Part shown: positions 11,100 to 21,784 of the stretch, in pieces
Layout: every line of letters starts with the position of its first letter
Position numbering within the stretch: the stretch's first letter is position 1
Assembly: GCF_036850765.1 (NCBI RefSeq)
Contig: NC_089491.1
Span: 131,866,266 to 131,930,265 of the forward strand
DNA length: 64,000 nt
Reading direction: 5' to 3'
From: Saccopteryx bilineata
Lineage: Eukaryota; Chordata; Mammalia; Chiroptera; Emballonuridae
Notes under the pieces: model-generated
Told to the model about the DNA's origin: nothing
Seen by the model: only the letters and a program-made list of their open reading frames with translations
The model's database searches: none
Made by a program: the position numbers and the translations under genes

Positions 11100-12990
11100 T
11101 GCAGCCTGTCAGCTCCGGAGCCCGGAGCCCGAGCCGGGGGGAGGGTAGGAGGGGAAGGGAGCAGCACTGTGCTACACGCCCCGAAGGTTAACCCTTTTGT
11201 GGAAGGCAGAACAGAAGCTCCATCGACCAATGGTCACTGCAGATGCCAACGTGATCTAGAAGCCAGCATCCAGTCCCCTTTCCAAATAGCAGTGTTAGTG
11301 GACCATAAGCATTAGATAAGGATGCAGGGCACAATGAGCTGCCTAATTCCCATGGATCACTGATATATAAAACGGAAAAAAAGAAGAAGAGACATTCTCA
11401 GGAGGGTAGACAAGGCAGTAGACAGAGGACAGCAGAGGGTTCTGATGAGGGTGTGCCACCCCCCCACACACACACACAGACTGCTCTGTCTGCTGTCACC
11501 ACAGCTGCTGCCCAAGTAAAGAGGAAAACAGGTGTCTGATCTGGCTCGTTACAACAGCTCCAAGTAGAGAGCGAGACTGGAGAGCATGGCTCACGGGGAC
11601 ACTTGATATCCTTCCCAGCCTGCTGGAGACCCCACCATCTCGAACACTGGGCCATTCAGTGTATCAGGCTGTTTACCAAGAGACCAATGGGCTGTGGCCC
11701 TTTTAGGTAGTAAGGAAGAGCCAGCCAGTGATTAGACAAGGAATGCCCCTAATGACTTGCTGGAGTGTTAGGGTGAAATACTAAAAGCATCTTCCTTTTT
11801 TTTTCCCCAAGGAAAAAAAGAAAACCCACTGTAGCAGCTTCCCACTAACATGGCCGGTGGGACTGGCAGGTTCCTTATGAAGAGGGGGTGATGTGTTGTC
11901 AAATAAAGTTAAATTTTAAGCCCTTTCCATCATGCTACCTGTTGCCACGGCCTCTCAGTGCGCTGCTGACTTACAGTATTTGGTTGGTGGGTTGTTAGTC
12001 TACAGGAGGCTAAGGAGGGTAGGGACACTTTTTTTTAAAACAATATAAAGTATTTATAGCCTTAAGGGTCATTGGTGAAAAGTCTTGGATGTGGGCTGGC
12101 CCCGCTCTGCCCTGTTTGGTGGTAAAGAGGGGCAGGAGCTGGCCCACCTTGTGCTGACTTCCCTTTTGGACCCCTGCATTATAATAACTGCTTTTCACAT
12201 TTTATTTGGTCAAGGCCAGAGTCCCCCCCCCCCGAGAGGTACTCTATAGATCTCTATATTAGAAGTGAGATACTGGTTGAGCTTATCTGCGACAAAAGGC
12301 ACAAACTCTGCTAGATATCGTCTTCCTCCCAGTGAAATATGGCGGCGTACATGGGATGGCTTTGCCCACTCTCTAGTCCTACCCAGATGTGTGTGTGTGT
12401 TCTAACTATCGCTGGCCTCTCAGAGGGGGCCAAGAACTCCACCCTATGTGTCCGGGGTGAGTTTCAAATGGTGTAGTTTGATGGGAGCTCTGCAAAATCT
12501 CAGGTTGCAGGGAGTGTCCTTCTGCCAAGGGCCAAGCTTCAGGCTGGTGTGGAAGAAAGTCCCTACCCTGACTCAGGTGAGACCTCTCCACTGGCTCTTA
12601 GCCTGGGTAATAAGTAAAGAGAGGTCACCTGTAGCGTCAGCTGGGCTTCCTCTGGGCTCTGCAGCCATTGGCTGTTCACTGCCACCCCTGCACTCCCTCC
12701 CCCCACCCAGGAGCCCCACCTCTGCCCCCTTTGAGCCTCATCCCCCTGAACCTGTCTGTGCCATCCCGGATGGGGTGGGCAAGTGAGGTCTGCTGTCTCC
12801 ACTCCCCTCGGCACCCCCCGGTTTTCTTTCCTTTGTTGTTGCATAAACTCATAAGTGGACTGTTCAGTGCCCCTTAGAATCTTTGCTTTTGATTCAAATA
12901 AAACTCTGTTAATAACTGTTTCCAGATACAGAACCAATTTAAACTGTATGAGGAGCAGGAACAAATAAGCCTGCAATTAACTATTTCTTT
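11100..12990. other. GC-richer unique sequence downstream of the candidate promoter
   Basis: It contains a G-rich patch at 11115-11160, a C7 and (CA)n run near 11460-11480, a C13 run near 12224-12235 and a C-rich stretch at 12680-12830. No exon is recognised despite several open frames of 60-137 codons on both strands, which are expected in GC-rich DNA. If the promoter upstream is real, this would be the first intron. Confidence 0.4.
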
Positions 12991-13282
12991 CCTTATGGTT
13001 TTTGAATACAATAATCCTAATTTTCCTTTGTCAATGTGGACCTTTTAACTACTACTTAAAGTGTCAGGAAATGAAGAAGAAAAGCATAAAAAGTAATATA
13101 TAAGATCTCATTTTCACCAACTGAAGTATCTCTAGACTCTACTGCAGAGAGAATAAATGATATCCAATGGACAAGAAAAAAGAACATTAAGAAAGTTTAA
13201 AAAGCATTACTCTATTTTCAATAAAACATAGATTAAATTTTTTTCTAGAACTTGTATCACTGCTTTTATTTGCAACTCAAAT

Positions 13283-13337
13283 GAGAAAAGATGAAGAAGA
13301 AGAAGGAAGAGGAGGAAGAGGAGGAGGAGGAAGAAGA
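13283..13337 (+). repeat. Purine-rich (GAAGAG)n-like microsatellite
   Basis: An uninterrupted run of A and G made of gaa, gaag and gag units, about 55 bases long. It is simple-sequence DNA and not coding. Confidence 0.85.
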
Positions 13338-13589
13338 TAATTCCCTTGAGTTCTTATTTTAGTGGTCATAGTTAACTTCACTAATTCACAAACTCAAAGC
13401 CACAGCTTAACTTCAGCCCACCTGTCCTATCCCACACTGGGTTAGGGACATGCCTTATAGCAAAGGTTAATATTGCTTTGAAACTTTTCATCTCAGTAGT
13501 CTTAGGCCCTAAGAAAATGTGGACTATTACTCTCACATCCTCATAGTCACAAATGAATTACATTGGAAATTAATATTAACCAATAAAAT

Positions 13590-14090
13590 TCACTTTATTC
13601 AACAATTTTATTTTGAGTTCTGCTATATGTCCTCTTCTGTTCTTGCTGAAGGAGATTCCGTAGTGACCAAGACCAACTTCCTGCCCTTTGGGGCTTCTAG
13701 TAGAGGAAGCAGACGAAAACAAAACAAAACTGACTGTCATCGTAACTATGAAGGAGAGGAATAGGATGAGATGTGAGTAAGAGTACATGCAAGAGGGGCA
13801 CTGTTTCAGAGATCATGGGCTAGGGAGAAAGACCTCTTTGAGAAGAGGACATTCTGAGTTAAGAGGCCAAGAAGTGCAAAGGTAATGATAGATGAGCCAG
13901 TTTAGAATGTTTAAGGTGTATGGCTTGAACCTAACAAACTAGGGGGAGAGGAATAAGAAATGAAATTGGCCAGTAGGGAGGGATCAGAATAAGCCATGGA
14001 GAAGTTGAGATTTTTATTCTAATTTTAATAAGAAAGCATGCAAGAGATTTTATCAGGGAAAGAATGTGATCTGACTTTCAGGTTAGATGT
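13590..14090 (-). mobile_element. L2 LINE fragment, ancient
   Basis: Read on the plus strand it follows the reverse L2 consensus: 'tttattcaacaattttattttgagttctgctatatg', 'ctgccctttggggcttctag', then 'gagaagaggacattctgagtt', 'gaagtgcaaagg' and 'gaatgtgatctgactttcagg'. The strand is therefore minus. It is diverged, with approximate edges. Confidence 0.72.
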
Positions 14091-14099
14091 CAATAATTT

Positions 14100-14840
14100 C
14101 TAAATAATGCTCTAACAATTATTAGCTACCACTTTATCCATCCAAGAGATGATGACACAGATCCCCAGATACCTGTGGGGTATCTGCCATCATCTTAGCA
14201 ACTCAAGTTTCAGCCTCTTGAAGTTTGAAGATTCTATGTCACCAGAGACCTGGGTTGATCCACATCCAAGAATATTCTTTTCTTTTACCTCTGGGTCAGG
14301 AACCAGCAGGATTTTCCTCTCTGCTTATATCCAAGCAAGTAAATAGCTCCTGCTACCAACCTAGATGATGAACTACCCACCAAGTTACAGAGGACTGTGA
14401 CCTGGACCTTGATACAAGTTCCGTGCACAAAGAAAGCCATACAGGAGAAGACAAGTCTAGTGTCCTGTGTCAGACATCGGGGCTGGAAACAGACTGTTGT
14501 AATAAAACAGCACTTAAGGAATATAATAATTTTTGTAGGTGGGTTCTCTTCCCTGTGTTTTTGGCTACCTTGGATGGCTTTTTTACAAATTCTGACACCA
14601 TAGCTCATTAGCATTTAGATGAAAATATCTACACAGGATTATTAACTAAAACCTGGGGTCGGGGTGGAGCAAAAGGAAAGGAGATCAATTATATTTAATA
14701 TGGAAAGACCTGAAGATATACTTTTGTGGGTGAAGATCATCTCTTCGAGACTGACCGCTTAAACTTTCCAGAGCTACAAATAGAAGTGAAATTATTCCCA
14801 TGCCATAGTAAAGTCTCCATGGTCTCAATAAAACACCATT
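14100..14840. other. Unique-looking sequence
   Basis: No repeat or exon is recognised. Reading frames of 60-109 codons on both strands have no recognisable domain. Confidence 0.4.
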
Positions 14841-14847
14841 TAATTTT

Positions 14848-15048
14848 TTTTTTAGATTTTATTTCTTGATTTTACAGAGGGGGGGATGGAGCAAGAAGTA
14901 TCAACGCATAGTTGCTTCAGTTTAGTTGTTCATTGCTTGCTTGTTGCATGTCGTATGAGCTTTGACCAGGCAAGCCCAGGGCCTCAAACCGACAACTTCT
15001 GCATTCCAGGTTAACATTCTATCCACTGTGCCACCATGGGCCAGGCAC
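14848..15048 (-). mobile_element. tRNA-derived SINE (short bat type)
   Basis: A poly(T) run lies at the left (14849-14858). The complement of the SINE body follows, with the signature 'gaccaggcaagcccagggcctcaaac' and 'atccactgtgccacca' near the right end, which is the tRNA-like head. The target duplication is not clear. Confidence 0.85.
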
Positions 15049-15049
15049 A

Positions 15050-16890
15050 TCACTTAATATTAATGAAGTTTTTTTTTCACAAGCCTTTCTTTGTCTCGAG
15101 CTCCAAAGAGGGCTAGTTGGAGATACTTATGAAGAGTCATCCAATGAACAGAAGCCTAAGTCCCAGATCTAATTAGTAATGCTATTCAGCTTAAGATGAG
15201 CTGACATGCCCTTTGTAGGGCTTTGGGTTGGTAAAGCTCATGGATCAATATCTACTTACAGGTGGTTTCTCTCTGTTCACACCACGAATCTAACAAAAGA
15301 AGGAGTTCTTTCTAGAAAGCAGCAGAAAGACCTGTTTCTTCACAGTGGGTGAAGATGTAGGTAACGGCCACTTTTCTCAATACATATTAGCTGACCCATT
15401 GCATTTTTTTAAACACAGATTTATTGAGTAGGTTTGTGTGAATGTGTGCCTTTGGCAGAGTTCTCAAGGGTTGTCTTTTTAAATTTTTTTCAATGGGAAA
15501 AAGAATCTCTCAGCCGAGGGCAAGGAAACTATTCCAGCTAGGAAAGAAACTGCTGTGGCCTGTAATGTAACCCATGAAATCACTGTGGCGAGAGCCAGAA
15601 AATGCAGTCATTGGAAAGGCTTCAGCAGGAACCAGTCTGTAACAAGGGGCCCCCTGGACAGCTGTGCTTTCATCCTCATGGCTTCCACTACAGGAAAATT
15701 ACCGTCAGATGACTTTCAAGTCCTATATTTCTTTATGAGAGAAAATATTAGGAATAAGAAAATTATAGACAAACCCTAAAAATTGAATAGAAGAGGAAAT
15801 TCTTCTGAGTTTCCTTAAAAAAGAAACCATTAAATTCTTTGGAAAAGATCTTTTATCTTAAAGCACCAACAAAGGGACGTGGGGAGGGAAGAGATCAGGA
15901 CACATAGGGTCAGATCAAGTCTCACAAACCAATTGCTGGAAATAGGTTAGACTAAAAGCTGGGATTGAATTAGATCACCTTAACAGTTTGATCAGGGGCA
16001 CCATTTACCAAGTGTGGCATTGCTCAATATTTGGCTGTTACAACTGAAGGAAGAGGAAAACAGATTGTTATAGTAGCCACTGTGGACTCGCACATAGGCA
16101 AAGTATCTAATGAGCAAGTGAGTGTTAGGTGTGATCATTGTGCCCCAGATCTTGCATTTGCCCTCCTTAGGATCTTTTCTCTGCCTTCTCTGTCCTATTC
16201 TGTACCCCTGGGTCAAACTGCCCACGCTCTTGGATAGCTCACTGACTTCTGGTTTGGTTTGAGACTAGAGAGTGACTGGACAGACTGCTTGCTTGGGTAT
16301 TTTTCTGCTCAGTCCCTGTGCCTCTCCTTATCTCTGATAGGCAGCAGCCTGTCCAGTCACTGGTCACTGCCTCCAGGACTCCAGTTCTCAGTGGGCTCTG
16401 AAAACAAATCCCCTTCCCATCACCTTTCAACCTTGGAGGAAACAATGGCTTTTTGCTCCTGCTAATCTCTGCTGCTTCATCATGTTGTCTGCTCCCTCCC
16501 CTCACCCACACCTCTCGCCATAGCCTGTTCATTGCATCCTCTTCACTTAAACCACTTGAGGGGAACTGTATCTCCTGCCAGGACACTGGTCCATGCAGCC
16601 CTGAATACATTTTCACACAAAAAGCCTGCAACTCTATTCTAAACCTAATGGTTGTGTTACACCACTGGTACTGCATTTAGTGTCAACACCTTAATGTGGA
16701 AAATAATGTGACATAGTACAGGACGCATTGGCAGTTCATGGTCTTTTAGGCATTTTCAACAGGAAGCCCATGGTTTTTATAGGTATGTGATAGTAGTTCT
16801 GGACTAGAGCCACCCAAAAGACACTGTAAGCTTCACATTATGGGGGACCCAGCAGGAAGGGCCAGGGGAGCAGTGGTTAGCTGAAGCAAA
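15050..16890. other. Unique-looking sequence
   Basis: No repeat family, RNA gene or exon is recognised. Opposing frames at 16239-16680 (up to 145 codons) overlap one another and show no domain. Confidence 0.4.
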
Positions 16891-16907
16891 CATCCCTGTT
16901 GATTCTT

Positions 16908-16942
16908 TTTTTTTTTTTTTTTACTAATTTTTAGAGAGGAGA

Positions 16943-16973
<31 letters not shown>

Positions 16974-17110
16974 TGAGAGAGAAGGGGGAGGGAGGAGCAG
17001 GAAGCATCAACTCCCATATGTGCCTTGACCAGGCAAGCCCAGGGTTTTGAACCAGCGACCTCAGCATTTCCAGGTCGATGCTTTATCCACTGCGCCACCA
17101 CAGGTCAGGC
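16908..17110 (-). mobile_element. tRNA-derived SINE with exact target duplication
   Basis: It is flanked by a perfect 15-base target duplication, tccctgttgattctt, at 16893-16907 and 17111-17125. From left to right it has a poly(T) run, a (GA)n run, 'gaccaggcaagcccagggttttgaaccagcgacctcagcatt' on the plus strand and the tRNA-like head at the right. The insertion is on the minus strand. Confidence 0.95.
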
Positions 17111-17449
17111 TCCCTGTTGATTCTTAAGAGCGTTTATGATTCTAGAACTAACCTCCAATTTATAAAGGAATTAAAACATCTGATTTTCTTCCTGGCTATG
17201 AGGAAGCGGTCAAGACAAGAGCAAGACAACAGAGAGAAATAAGAAAGGAAGCAGTGAGGGTGGGGGGAGAGGAGGGTGAGAATGGGGAAGAAGAGCAGGA
17301 GGGGAGGAAAAGAGAGAGAGAGCTACTAATTCTTTCTAAAATTTCAGCCAGGACTAAATAAAATCTCCTTCATAGACTACTGAATAATTATTTGCAGAAT
17401 TAATGCCAAGATTTTTGCCTTGAAAAGGGGCCAGCCTACATAGATACTT

Positions 17450-17680
17450 AATTTACCACCTGGGGCTCAGAGGCCTTTCCTGAACACCATGTCTAAAATA
17501 TCCCTGGTCCTCCATAATCCTCTGCCCCCTGAGGTGTTTGATATTTTTCTCATGACCCTTAACACAACCTGTCATTACATTATGGGGCTTAGGTGTGTGT
17601 CTGTTGTTGGCCTGGCCGCCTGCCTGTGAGCTCCATGAGGCCAGGTGTGCTGTTGTTCATTCTGCAGGGCCACATGGAGG
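17450..17680 (+). mobile_element. L2 LINE 3' region, ancient
   Basis: It matches the L2 pattern in order: 'cagaggcctttcctgaacacc', 'taaaatatccctgg', 'gacccttaacacaacctgtcattacatta', 'gtgagctccatgaggccaggtgtg'. The terminal repeat is not seen. Confidence 0.83.
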
Positions 17681-17684
17681 CCAG

Positions 17685-18895
17685 GCGTGGAGACTAGGGG
17701 GACGGCCATGGGACTCCAGCAACCAGGGACAAGTAAGTGGTGGTGACCAGACAGGGAACTGCAGTTCCATGTTGTCACAGGAATTTTGAATAAAGGACAC
17801 TCTAATTCAAAAGTGAATCTCCAAAAATTATTCTCTGTGAAAACTCAAATCGAGGCTTGATGAACATGTTGTCTGAGACAGAGAATGAAGTGTCTCTTTC
17901 CTCTTCCCTGGTGCTGTATTTTCTTTCTATGAAAAAGAGAAAGAAAGGACTCCAGCTGGAGAGCCTCACATTGTCAGCAGATTTTAAAAAAACTCCCCTG
18001 GAATTTGTATGGGTGACGCGGCTCGGTGCAGACTGACAAGCGAGTAATCTTCCATCTTATCACTTTAATTTCAGGCTTCAGAGATGCTCAGCTCTGTTGT
18101 TCAAAGAGTTTTATTAAAAATTTGTGAGGAGAGAAGAGAAGTCTCTAGGGCTTGTCTGATTTCATTACCCATGACAGAGCGCACAGATGGGGCAAAGGCG
18201 CAGAAGGCCCAGGGTGGCCGTCCACAGCGCTGGGCCAGGCAGAGGCCTCTGAGGCCGCCGATCTTGAATCCAGATGTTCTGGCCTGCTGGGATCTCTCAC
18301 AGAATCCTGACTCTCATGTGTAACCTCGTGCAGACTTCTCAGTCATTAAACCCCCAGCATTTTAGTCAGAAGACGAACACCCACAGATCTCACCCTTTGG
18401 CTTGTGCCCTCAGTCCAACATCTGCTGTTGTTCCTCTCATTAGCAAAAATCCATTCTCTAATAGTTTCCTCTGTAAGTCCAATTCTGCAGCTTCGATGCA
18501 GAGCCTGTATCCAGCACTCTGCAGAGAGGGGTTGCTGCCATTCGGATTGCAACCCAAACAACATTTGATTCATCCCAAGTCTAGATACAGACCTCACAAG
18601 ATCCTTAAAGGCAAAGACTCGCCTGATGCCACTAGCTAAAATGGAAGGGGAGACTGGTTTATGTGATCCATTAGAAGGAGCATTGAGGCACAGAAAGGTA
18701 GTCACACAGCCAAACAAGCTGCATACATATTTTCCTGGTTGCCAAAAGTGGTCTCCTGCCTCAAAAGTGGTCCTGGTGGAAGATGCTTAGGGGAGTCCTG
18801 GGAAGGGGTGAGATGAATAAATGGGTAGGAAGAAGTGTGAAGGGCCCCAGACAGGATGTCTGGGTTCCAACTCCAGCTCAGTCTCTGGTTTCATC
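17685..18895. other. Unique-looking sequence
   Basis: No exon or clear repeat is recognised. A weak MIR-like fragment on the minus strand may lie at about 18640-18720 ('gcattgaggcacagaaaggtagtcacacagcc'). Confidence 0.35.
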
Positions 18896-18899
18896 ATAG

Positions 18900-19009
18900 A
18901 CTTTCTCAACCTTAGATAAAGGTTAGTGTCAACTGAGAGCTTTTTAGTAATATTGATGCCTAAGCAAACCTTCAGAACAATTAAAATAGGATCAAATTAA
19001 AATCTCTCT
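18900..19009 (+). mobile_element. hAT-type (MER20-like) fossil, interrupted by a SINE
   Basis: The text 'ttctcaaccttagataaagg', 'gagctttttagtaatattgatgcctaagc' and 'caattaaaataggatcaaattaaaatctct' resembles the mammal-wide hAT-Charlie fossils that begin 'tctcaa-ctt'. It seems to resume after the SINE near 19411 ('agaatctctgccaccaccca'). Short and diverged. Confidence 0.45.
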
Positions 19010-19340
19010 GCCTGATCAATAATGGCACAGTGAATAGAGTGTCCACTTGCAAGTTGAGGTTGCCAGTTCAAAATCCCAAAGTCATTAGCTCAAGTGCCGG
19101 CTCACCCAGTTTGAGGTAGGCTCACCAGCTTGAGCACAAGGTTGCTAGCTTGAGCATGGGATCATCAACGTGATCCCATAGTTGTTGGCTTGAGCCCAAA
19201 GGTCACTGGCTTGAGCAAGAGGTCACTGGCTCAGCTTGAGCTGCCCCCCATCAAAGCACATATAAGAAGCAATCAATGAATAACTAAAGTAATGCAACTA
19301 TGATGCATCTACTCTCTCTCCCTTCCTGTCTCTGTCTGTT

Positions 19341-19394
<54 letters not shown>

Positions 19395-19409
19395 GCACAC
19401 AAATAAATT
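19010..19409 (+). mobile_element. Long tRNA-derived SINE with TC/AC tail
   Basis: The tRNA-like head 'cctgatcaataatggcacagtgaatagagtgtc' is followed by the repeated phrases 'ggctcaccagcttgagca', 'ggcttgagcccaaaggtcactggcttgag' and 'agcacatataagaagcaatcaatgaataac'. A (TC)n(AC)n microsatellite tail follows at 19341-19400. The flanks share an imperfect aatctctgcc, so the target duplication is likely but not exact. The copy is old. Confidence 0.88.
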
Positions 19410-19907
19410 TAGAATCTCTGCCACCACCCAAAAGTTCCTATAGAATGTATAAGGTTACAAAAAGTTTGGGAAAATGTTAAATGCAGAAAATGCAAAGCTA
19501 ATGGAGAGGATGAGTGTCTTTTGTTCCCCTGGCCACACTCCCTCTCAGAGGGGTGGGGTGTCATTGCCTAAAGCAAAGGGTTCACAGCTAGAGAGAAAGG
19601 TAGAGACACAGTAGAGGAAGGGCCAGCTTTACTGCTCAGGCCCCAGTGCACTGTCCTGCTCGAAAGCAGACTGGGGCCTGATTCCATAGCTGCCTGGGAT
19701 CTTTGGAAATTCCTGCCCAGGCACCTTGGGTACAGAAACAGCCCGGCTTACCACCAGCCCCCAGCATCTACCTTTGAGTCTTTGTTAAGATCACAGCCAC
19801 CACCAAAGATAAAAGGATTCTTCTTTCCCCCTAGTAATTCCTTTGACTGTATCTACAACTCTGTTCCTGCTTAATTTACTTCCCATGATCACAGGAGAAA
19901 GAAGGGC

Positions 19908-19909
<2 letters not shown>

Positions 19910-19959
<50 letters not shown>

Positions 19960-20245
19960 CAGAGACAGAGAGAGACAGAGGAGGGACAGATAGGGACAGA
20001 CAGACAGGAAGGGAGAGATAAGAAGCATCAATTCTTCATTGTGGCACCTTAGTTGTTCATTGATTGCTTTCTCATATGTGCCTTGATGGGGGCTACAGCA
20101 GACTGAGGGACCCTTGCTCAAGCCAGCAACCTTGGGCTCAAACTGGTGAACCTGCACTCAAGCTGGCAACCTCGGGGTTGTGAACCTGGGTCCTCCACGT
20201 CCCAGTCTAGCGCTCTATTTACTGCGCCACCACCTGGGCAGGCCA
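19910..20245 (-). mobile_element. Long tRNA-derived SINE with (TG)n tail
   Basis: It is the same family as the SINE at 19010 but on the minus strand. A roughly 48-base (TG)n run at 19911-19958 marks the tail. 'agaagcatcaattcttcattg', 'gttcattgattgctttctcatatgtgcc' and 'ctactgcgccaccacctgggcaggc'-like text leads to the head on the right. A long minus-strand frame here is simple-sequence translation. Confidence 0.92.
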
Positions 20246-20259
20246 GGTTTTTTTTTATA

Positions 20260-20770
20260 TACAGTCATTCCCAACTTAAGACAGTTTGACTCAGAATTTT
20301 TCAACTTTACAAGGGTGAGAAAGCAATATGCATTCAGTAAAACCGTCCTTGGAATTTTCGTTTCTGATCTTTTCCTGGATTAGTTATGTGCTGTAAGATA
20401 CTCTCTCGCGATGTTGGACAGCCAAGAGGTCATGAGGATAAACAAGCAATACTCCACAGTGCACTACATTACCAGCATTTGTTGTAAGTCATCTTTTGCA
20501 TTTTCCCATACCATCATGTCTACAAAAACACCCATCTCTGTCTCCTGCTTGTGGTGAGAAGAGGAAGGTAATTACTTGAGATGAAACTCAAGTGAATTGT
20601 TCAACTGCAGGCTAATGTAAGTGTCCCAAGCACGTTTAAGATGGCTATGTTATTCAGTGAGTTAGGTGTATTAAATGCATTTTGGCTTACATTACTTGCA
20701 ATTTACAAGGGTTTATCAAGGTGTAATCCCATCATAAATCATAAGCATTACGTAAGTCATCATAAGCACC
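20260..20770. mobile_element. Tigger/TcMar-like DNA transposon fossil (tentative)
   Basis: It starts 'tatacagtcattcccaacttaagacagtttgac' with a motif 'tttcaactttacaaggg'. It ends with 'ggcttacattacttgcaatttacaagggtttatcaagg', like mammal-wide Tigger derivatives. Both ends carry related 'aactt(t)acaaggg' text. Diverged; class assigned from memory. Confidence 0.45.
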
Positions 20771-20774
20771 AGCA

Positions 20775-21769
20775 GTATGTTAGGGGGCCACGTTAGACTT
20801 AATGGCAATGTAAGAAACATCCAAACCTGTAGAAAAATTTTATAAAGTTTTATTTGAGCCAAACTGATGACAATTGGAGGGAAGCAAAATCTCAAATGTT
20901 CCAGAGATTGAAAGTTTTCTAGTTTATTTTATGCTTTTGAAATTAAGGAGAAAATTAAGAAAAAAAAGATTAAAGATGTAAAGGTGGGAGAAAGCAAGGC
21001 GGGAACTGGATTACAGCATAGTTAAGATTATGTGCTCTCTGGAGGGTGGTTTGGCTCCTGAGGGATCTGAAAAGAGGCGTTTCAAAGGTGTTAACCTAGA
21101 CAAACAGAAACAATGGACAGGGCTTGCTTAAGGCAAAGAGAAACATCTTACTAAAGTTGGTATATGCTTGGGGTGTGACTACCCACCATGACCTGCCCAG
21201 TTAGGAACTTATGCTCAGATCACCCTGGGAGGTTACTTTACATAGAACCCGTTTTCACCTCAGCAATGATTCTGATTTTATTCATAGCATCACTGTCCTA
21301 TCCAGTGGGGTTGTGTAGTGTACTGTCTACACAGTTAAAGACGATGACCTTGAAGAAGCCATGAATGAACAAGCATGCCAGAGACACAAAAGCATAAATG
21401 ACCGAATTAATACACATGCGCATGCATGCACATGCACACACGCTCACACACAGAGTCAGTAAACCACCATCATGGCAGAGAAAGGAAAATAACACCAACA
21501 GTAAAACCAGGAGAATGACCAGTTTTAAGCAAGGCAGTGATCACACAGTTCTATGAAAGCTGTGACTTTAGTTGCTGCTTCTTCAGGCCTAGAAATTAGG
21601 CTTTCCTTTGAAGAGCTGATGCAGCATTTAAATGATACATTCAGTACTAGAATTCAGTGTTCTGTTTCTCTGTAGGATGGTAATAGAGACTGGATACATG
21701 TCCTAGTGTCTAATTCTCAAGTTTTATAATTAGAAAGTGTACATCATGCAAAAAAAAATGTTCTGCTAC
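20775..21769. other. Unique or unclassified sequence
   Basis: The part at 20830-21250 reads like an old LTR or LTR-like repeat but I cannot place it. A (CA)n-like run lies at 21411-21440. No exon recognised. Confidence 0.3.
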
Positions 21770-21784
21770 AAGACACCATCTCTT

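Noticed and set aside
19911..19958. Regular short repeats that could suggest an array such as CRISPR
   Set aside because: Pure dinucleotide run at a SINE tail, without spacers, in a mammalian genome.
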